NCBI GenBank assembly: GCA_018065885.1
Contig: JAGHSL010000183.1
Coordinates: 1 to 9,455 of the forward strand
Direction: 5' to 3'
Length of the DNA stretch: 9,455 bases
From: Candidatus Limimorpha equi
GTDB lineage: Bacteria; Bacteroidota; Bacteroidia; Bacteroidales; F082
Shown: piece after piece, positions 6,673 through 9,455 of the stretch
How positions within the stretch are numbered: the stretch's first letter is position 1
Layout: every line of letters starts with the position of its first letter
Translations under genes and position numbers: made by a program
Notes under the pieces: generated by a model
What the model was told of the DNA's origin: nothing
The model's database searches: none
The model's input: only the letters and a program-made list of their open reading frames with translations

Positions 6673-9180
6673 TTAGAACACAAAGGTGAAGCCAAATGAA
6701 AGTGCGTGCAAATCAGGGGCTTTGTTCGTGTCGAATACAGGCAGGATGTCGTAGTTGACGAAAATACCGAAATCATCGTAAGTAACTCTCAATGAACCTT
6801 CAAGGCTGAACAGACTGGTGCTGTAGCGTCCGAAATCCCTCTCTCTGAAACCACGGTTTCTTCTGCTTGCGTCGGGAATCAGCTGCTCGACGTTCTTGTA
6901 TTCGTAGTACGCTTTGTTTACGGCAAACAGCCTGATGCCTCCCGTTACGCCAGCTTCGATGCAGAAATCTCTTGTCGGGTTGAATTCAAGCATGAGTGGC
7001 ACATTGAAATACATCGTCACCAAACGGCTTTTCCTCATTTTATATTGGTCTTCATCAATCCATGAAGCCGAAAGCTGATTGGGGTCGTTCACCAAAACGA
7101 TTGGGTTTTTGAAGAAAAACCTGTTGAATGAGAAGCCAAAGCCCGTAAAAATGCCGGATTTGTGATTTCTGTCGAAAGCCACACCCGCACCAAAGCAATT
7201 CACTTCAAAATACAGGCTTTTCATTGGCCTTTGTTCCAGAAATTCATAGCCTTCGTCAAAATCCTGGTTCAATGAAGGTGTCAGCAGCATGTTCAGGCCA
7301 ATTCCAAAGCTGGCCCAATTCGGTTCAAGGAAATGGCTTCCTTTTTTCGTCTCTTGGACATTTTCCTGCATGTTTTTCTCAAATTCCTTTGCTTCCTTTT
7401 CAAATTTCTTCGCTTCCAACTCGAATTTCTTGGCTTCCATTTCATATTCCTTGAAACGAAGGTCAAGGCTGTCGCTCCAATCGTTCCATTGCTCCTCGCT
7501 CCAGTTTTCGCGTTTGCCTTTAACCATGCCTTGAGTTATGTCTTTCACCAAATTCCCTAAATCTTCGTCAAGCTGTTCCCTGTCAGTTTTTGCGCTATCA
7601 TTCTCAATGGTTTTTACCATTCCATCTAATCCAAACGTGCTTCCGTTGCGGAGCTGCTCCTGATAGAAAAACGGAGCGGCTGCATTCAGCACGACTGCCA
7701 CATCATCATTGATTTTGATATGCTCGTAACCTTTTATCCGCCAATTCGGATAGTCTTTCTCAAAATGGATAGGAGAGCCTAAACTAGTAGCAGTGCCGCA
7801 ATTGTCCAAAATCTGACCAGCATCATGATTGGAATTGTGGACAAAGATCATCTTGCGGACCTTGCCCAAATTGCCTTCTCCGCTACCTGTGACATTCACA
7901 AAACTTACAGAGTGATTCAATTTTACGGCATTGAAATCGCCCGAACCGAAGGATTCAACCATCAAGGCATTGGCATTGCCCCGTAAAGTGACATCGCCCG
8001 AACCATTGCTTTTCAGATAAATGTTGGAATACATCAGATTCAAGTCGATGTCGCCTGAGGCTGAATTGCAAATGGAAAGGTTCTCCCCTTTAAGCGCATC
8101 GCGTGCAACGACATCGCCTGAAGAATTGACTTCCAGATATTTCAGCATTGGCATCGCAACCTCAAAATCGTCAGATCCAGAAAGATAGGCCACGCTGTCC
8201 TTCAATTCGAAATTCATGTTGTAGTGAACCGTTTCGTTGTCCCATTTCACGGCAAATTTGTCGCCTTGGTAAATGGTCACGTCACCTGTCGTGTTCACGA
8301 CGATGGTGTTCACATTCGGATTGCCGTCAATTTTGGCCTGATTGTCTTGCGTTCTTCCTTCCGTTTCATGTACGATCCGGTTGCGGTGCTGCTCCTGATT
8401 GAAAAATGGAGCGGCACTGCGCATTAAACGGGCATTTTCAGGCTCCTGCGGAATGTTTTCAACGCCTTTAAGTGCCCATTCATTACCTACACGTTCAAAA
8501 GTAAAAGCGGCACATCTTTGGCAAGTCCAAGAGAGAGTTGCATCCATAAATTCTGCAAATTGCCTAGTCTCATAAAGCCAACCTTCCGAATTTGGAGTAT
8601 GCTGATTCACAGTTCCGTTTAGTACTTTAAGAACAGCCAATTCATCATCTTTTTGTCCATAACCATTGATTATACTCACAGAATGTTTTAATTTTACAGC
8701 ATTGTTAGTCCCTTTACCTTTGGTTTCAATCATCAAGGCATTGGCATTGCCGCGCAAAGTGACATCGCCCGAACCATTGTTCCTCAAATAGATATTGGAA
8801 CAAATGAGATTCAAATCGACATTACCCGATCCGTTTGAACAAATGGAAATGTTTTTCGCAACAATTCCATCGCGTGCAACGACATCGCCAGCAGAATTGA
8901 CTTCCAGATATTTCAGCATTGGCATCGTAACCTCGAAATCGTCGGAGCCCGAAAGATAGGCCACGCTGTCCTTCAATTCGAAATTCATGTTGTAGTGAAC
9001 CGTTTCGTCACTCCATTTCACGGCGAATTTGTCGCCTTGGTAAATGGTCACGTCACCCGTCGTGTTCACGACGATGGTGTTCACATTGGGGTTGCCGTCA
9101 ATTTTGGCTTGATTGTCTTGCGCTTGCGCCATTCCTGCGGCGAAAAGCAGCAGCATTGTTGTAATAAATCCTGTTTTCAT
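6673..9180 (-). CDS. Duplicated GIN-domain protein with coiled coil and outer-membrane beta-barrel
   Basis: The product has 835 residues. A signal peptide (residues 1-21, MKTGFITTMLLLFAAGMAQA) is followed by two tandem units, residues 22-267 and 279-512. Each begins with a GIN/DUF2807-like beta-solenoid (putative adhesin head domain): VNTIVVNTTGDVTIYQGDKF, then repeated 'NGSGDVTLRG' turns. Next come a polar linker, a 7-residue-repeat coiled coil (about 573-605) and, from about 614 to the end, a beta-barrel with many aromatic strands and a terminal phenylalanine, as BAM-inserted outer-membrane proteins have. The barrel (PNWASFGIGLN, KSLYFEVNCFGAGVAF, GIFTGFGFSFNRFFF) resembles the PorT/PF13568-type barrels common in Bacteroidota. 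The likely arrangement is a barrel in the outer membrane carrying the GIN units on one face; whether they are periplasmic or surface-exposed cannot be decided. No promoter was found directly upstream. GIN function is not established, so adhesion is only a guess. Confidence 0.85.
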   Translation of the reverse strand: MKTGFITTMLLLFAAGMAQAQDNQAKIDGNPNVNTIVVNTTGDVTIYQGDKFAVKWSDETVHYNMNFELKDSVAYLSGSDDFEVTMPMLKYLEVNSAGDVVARDGIVAKNISICSNGSGNVDLNLICSNIYLRNNGSGDVTLRGNANALMIETKGKGTNNAVKLKHSVSIINGYGQKDDELAVLKVLNGTVNQHTPNSEGWLYETRQFAEFMDATLSWTCQRCAAFTFERVGNEWALKGVENIPQEPENARLMRSAAPFFNQEQHRNRIVHETEGRTQDNQAKIDGNPNVNTIVVNTTGDVTIYQGDKFAVKWDNETVHYNMNFELKDSVAYLSGSDDFEVAMPMLKYLEVNSSGDVVARDALKGENLSICNSASGDIDLNLMYSNIYLKSNGSGDVTLRGNANALMVESFGSGDFNAVKLNHSVSFVNVTGSGEGNLGKVRKMIFVHNSNHDAGQILDNCGTATSLGSPIHFEKDYPNWRIKGYEHIKINDDVAVVLNAAAPFFYQEQLRNGSTFGLDGMVKTIENDSAKTDREQLDEDLGNLVKDITQGMVKGKRENWSEEQWNDWSDSLDLRFKEYEMEAKKFELEAKKFEKEAKEFEKNMQENVQETKKGSHFLEPNWASFGIGLNMLLTPSLNQDFDEGYEFLEQRPMKSLYFEVNCFGAGVAFDRNHKSGIFTGFGFSFNRFFFKNPIVLVNDPNQLSASWIDEDQYKMRKSRLVTMYFNVPLMLEFNPTRDFCIEAGVTGGIRLFAVNKAYYEYKNVEQLIPDASRRNRGFRERDFGRYSTSLFSLEGSLRVTYDDFGIFVNYDILPVFDTNKAPDLHALSFGFTFVF
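7381..7443 (-). repeat. Three 21-base tandem repeats coding a heptad coiled coil
   Basis: Units at 7381-7401, 7402-7422 and 7423-7443 each encode seven residues of the pattern E-x-E-A-K-(K/E)-F (residues 580-600 of the GIN-barrel protein); degenerate flanking units read FKEYEM and EKNMQEN. The 7-residue period equals one coiled-coil heptad, so copy-number change would lengthen or shorten the stalk in register. Confidence 0.8.
7645..8346 (-). repeat. Internal duplication, copy 2 (residues 279-512 of the GIN-barrel gene)
   Basis: Second copy of the unit, 234 codons against 246 in copy 1. It keeps the GSGD turns better than copy 1 (SASGDIDL, GSGDVTLRG, FGSGDFNAV) and ends with AAPFFYQEQLRN before the linker to the coiled coil. 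The diverged middle has its own sequence, around KMIFVHNSNHDAGQILDNCG. Confidence 0.85.
8380..9117 (-). repeat. Internal duplication, copy 1 (residues 22-267 of the GIN-barrel gene)
   Basis: This copy aligns with copy 2 at a constant offset of 771 bases (257 codons) without gaps through the GIN part, including the block near 8952-9120, where I count about nine differences in roughly 170 bases. In the middle (about 8430-8670) similarity nearly vanishes and this copy is 12 codons longer. It returns at the shared AAPFFxQEQxRN end, where the offset is 735 bases. Confidence 0.85.
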
Positions 9181-9222
9181 ACGTTTATGTTTTGTTTGTT
9201 AGTAATCGGTTGTCAAAATGAG

Positions 9223-9242
9223 ATTCCCGCCTTCGCGGGAAT
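9223..9242. repeat. ATTCCC-N8-GGGAAT palindrome
   Basis: ATTCCCGC (9223-9230), loop CTTC and GCGGGAAT (9235-9242) form a perfect 8-base GC-rich stem about 43 bases before the start of the GIN-barrel gene. The 6-8-6 layout is the same as the dRS3 repeat of Neisseria and resembles dispersed REP-like palindromes seen in many bacteria. There is no T tract, so it is unlikely to be a simple terminator. Confidence 0.75.
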
Positions 9243-9276
9243 GACGTCCTAAAAAAGGCCGTCTTTGAATCAAATC

Positions 9277-9335
9277 GTCTAATCATCCATAAGTCAAACT
9301 GTCTAATCGTCCTTAAGTCTAATCATCCATTTGTC
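9277..9335. repeat. Three imperfect 19-base direct repeats
   Basis: GTCTAATCATCCATAAGTC (9277-9295), GTCTAATCGTCCTTAAGTC (9301-9319) and GTCTAATCATCCATTTGTC (9317-9335) differ by two or three bases each. The first two are 5 bases apart and the last two overlap by 3. Irregular spacing argues against CRISPR. They may be a dispersed intergenic repeat or an operator array. Confidence 0.7.
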
Positions 9336-9397
9336 CATCAAAAACACTCCTATTACGGCGAAAAGAAAGAAAAGTTACAACATGGCACAAATTTTCC

Positions 9398-9406
9398 TAC
9401 CTTTGC
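9398..9406 (+). promoter_or_regulatory. -7 promoter element for a rightward gene leaving the window
   Basis: TACCTTTGC is a full match to the Bacteroidota TAnnTTTGC element. No clear TTG sits at the -33 distance. Transcription would begin near 9412, just before the possible TTG-started gene at 9426. Confidence 0.6.
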
Positions 9407-9425
9407 ATTTTTAAAACCGTATCTT

Positions 9426-9455
9426 TTGAAGAAACTTAACCATTATATTATCAAG
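9426..9455 (+). CDS. Possible first ten codons of a rightward gene (TTG start)
   Basis: Directly after the promoter, TTG-AAG-AAA opens a frame reading (M)KKLNHYIIK to the window edge. A basic, MKK-type start close behind a promoter is typical of Bacteroidota genes, and no in-frame ATG lies between the promoter and the window end. The start resembles what I recall of Bacteroidota DUF177/YceD proteins, but ten residues are too few to name it. Confidence 0.35.
   Translation, partial: MKKLNHYIIK

Larger units (their letters stand above)
9181..9397. other. Intergenic region between divergent genes
   Basis: It holds the leader of the leftward GIN-barrel gene (A-rich ACAAACAAAACATAAACGT before the ATG, no Shine-Dalgarno), a palindrome and three direct repeats described separately. 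No good TAnnTTTG is seen in the leftward direction. The nearest imperfect forms are ACAGTTTG, ACGATTTG and AAAATTTG on the minus strand. Confidence 0.5.

Noticed and set aside
8224..9252. Two similar plus-strand open frames (8224-8427 and 8995-9252) with a shared MNRFV start, looking like a small gene family
   Set aside because: They are the reverse complement of the two near-identical GIN units; their similarity is simply the duplication read on the other strand.
9277..9335. CRISPR-like array
   Set aside because: The repeats are imperfect, only three, with a 5-base gap and a 3-base overlap in place of spacers, and no cas gene is present.

Overview
The window looks like chromosome from a Bacteroidota bacterium, most likely order Bacteroidales. 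The main reasons are: several good matches to the Bacteroidota -7 promoter element TAnnTTTG(C); A-rich leaders without clear Shine-Dalgarno sequences; and protein families typical of that phylum, namely a PG_1098-type methyltransferase with a THUMP-like tail, a GIN-domain/outer-membrane-barrel protein, a lipocalin-like lipoprotein and a large AsmA-family protein.

Region 1 (1-981) is a decaying accessory patch. It holds the 3' end of a probable antitoxin, then an overlapping AbiEii-type nucleotidyltransferase toxin gene. The toxin gene is split by a one-base frameshift in a T run but otherwise reads to its natural end. Facing it on the minus strand is a short, frameshifted fragment of the 3' end of ribF (riboflavin kinase/FMN adenylyltransferase), with no ribF body next to it.

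Region 2 (1032-6160) is a compact rightward operon of four genes. It has a recognisable promoter in front and a perfect-stem terminator behind: Nudix hydrolase, small lipocalin-like lipoprotein, 1027-residue AsmA-family envelope protein, and a THUMP-like class I methyltransferase. The genes overlap or lie a few bases apart, so they are probably translated from one message. The lipoprotein and AsmA protein point to the cell envelope. The Nudix enzyme and methyltransferase have no obvious link to it.

Region 3 (6185-9180) is on the minus strand. It holds a small coiled-coil protein of unknown function with its own promoter, and an 835-residue exported protein. The latter has two tandem copies of a GIN-type (DUF2807) beta-solenoid unit, a 7-residue-repeat coiled coil and a C-terminal outer-membrane beta-barrel. 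The two units are nearly identical over their first ~145 codons but strongly diverged in the middle, which suggests recent homogenisation of an older duplication.

Region 4 (9181-9455) is intergenic, with a 20-base ATTCCC-N8-GGGAAT palindrome and three imperfect 19-base direct repeats. It ends in a promoter and what may be the first ten codons (TTG start) of a rightward gene leaving the window.

I see no tRNA, rRNA, CRISPR array, transposase or integrase. I do not see a convincing undescribed multi-gene system. The most unusual items are the duplicated GIN-barrel protein and the AbiE/ribF scar.
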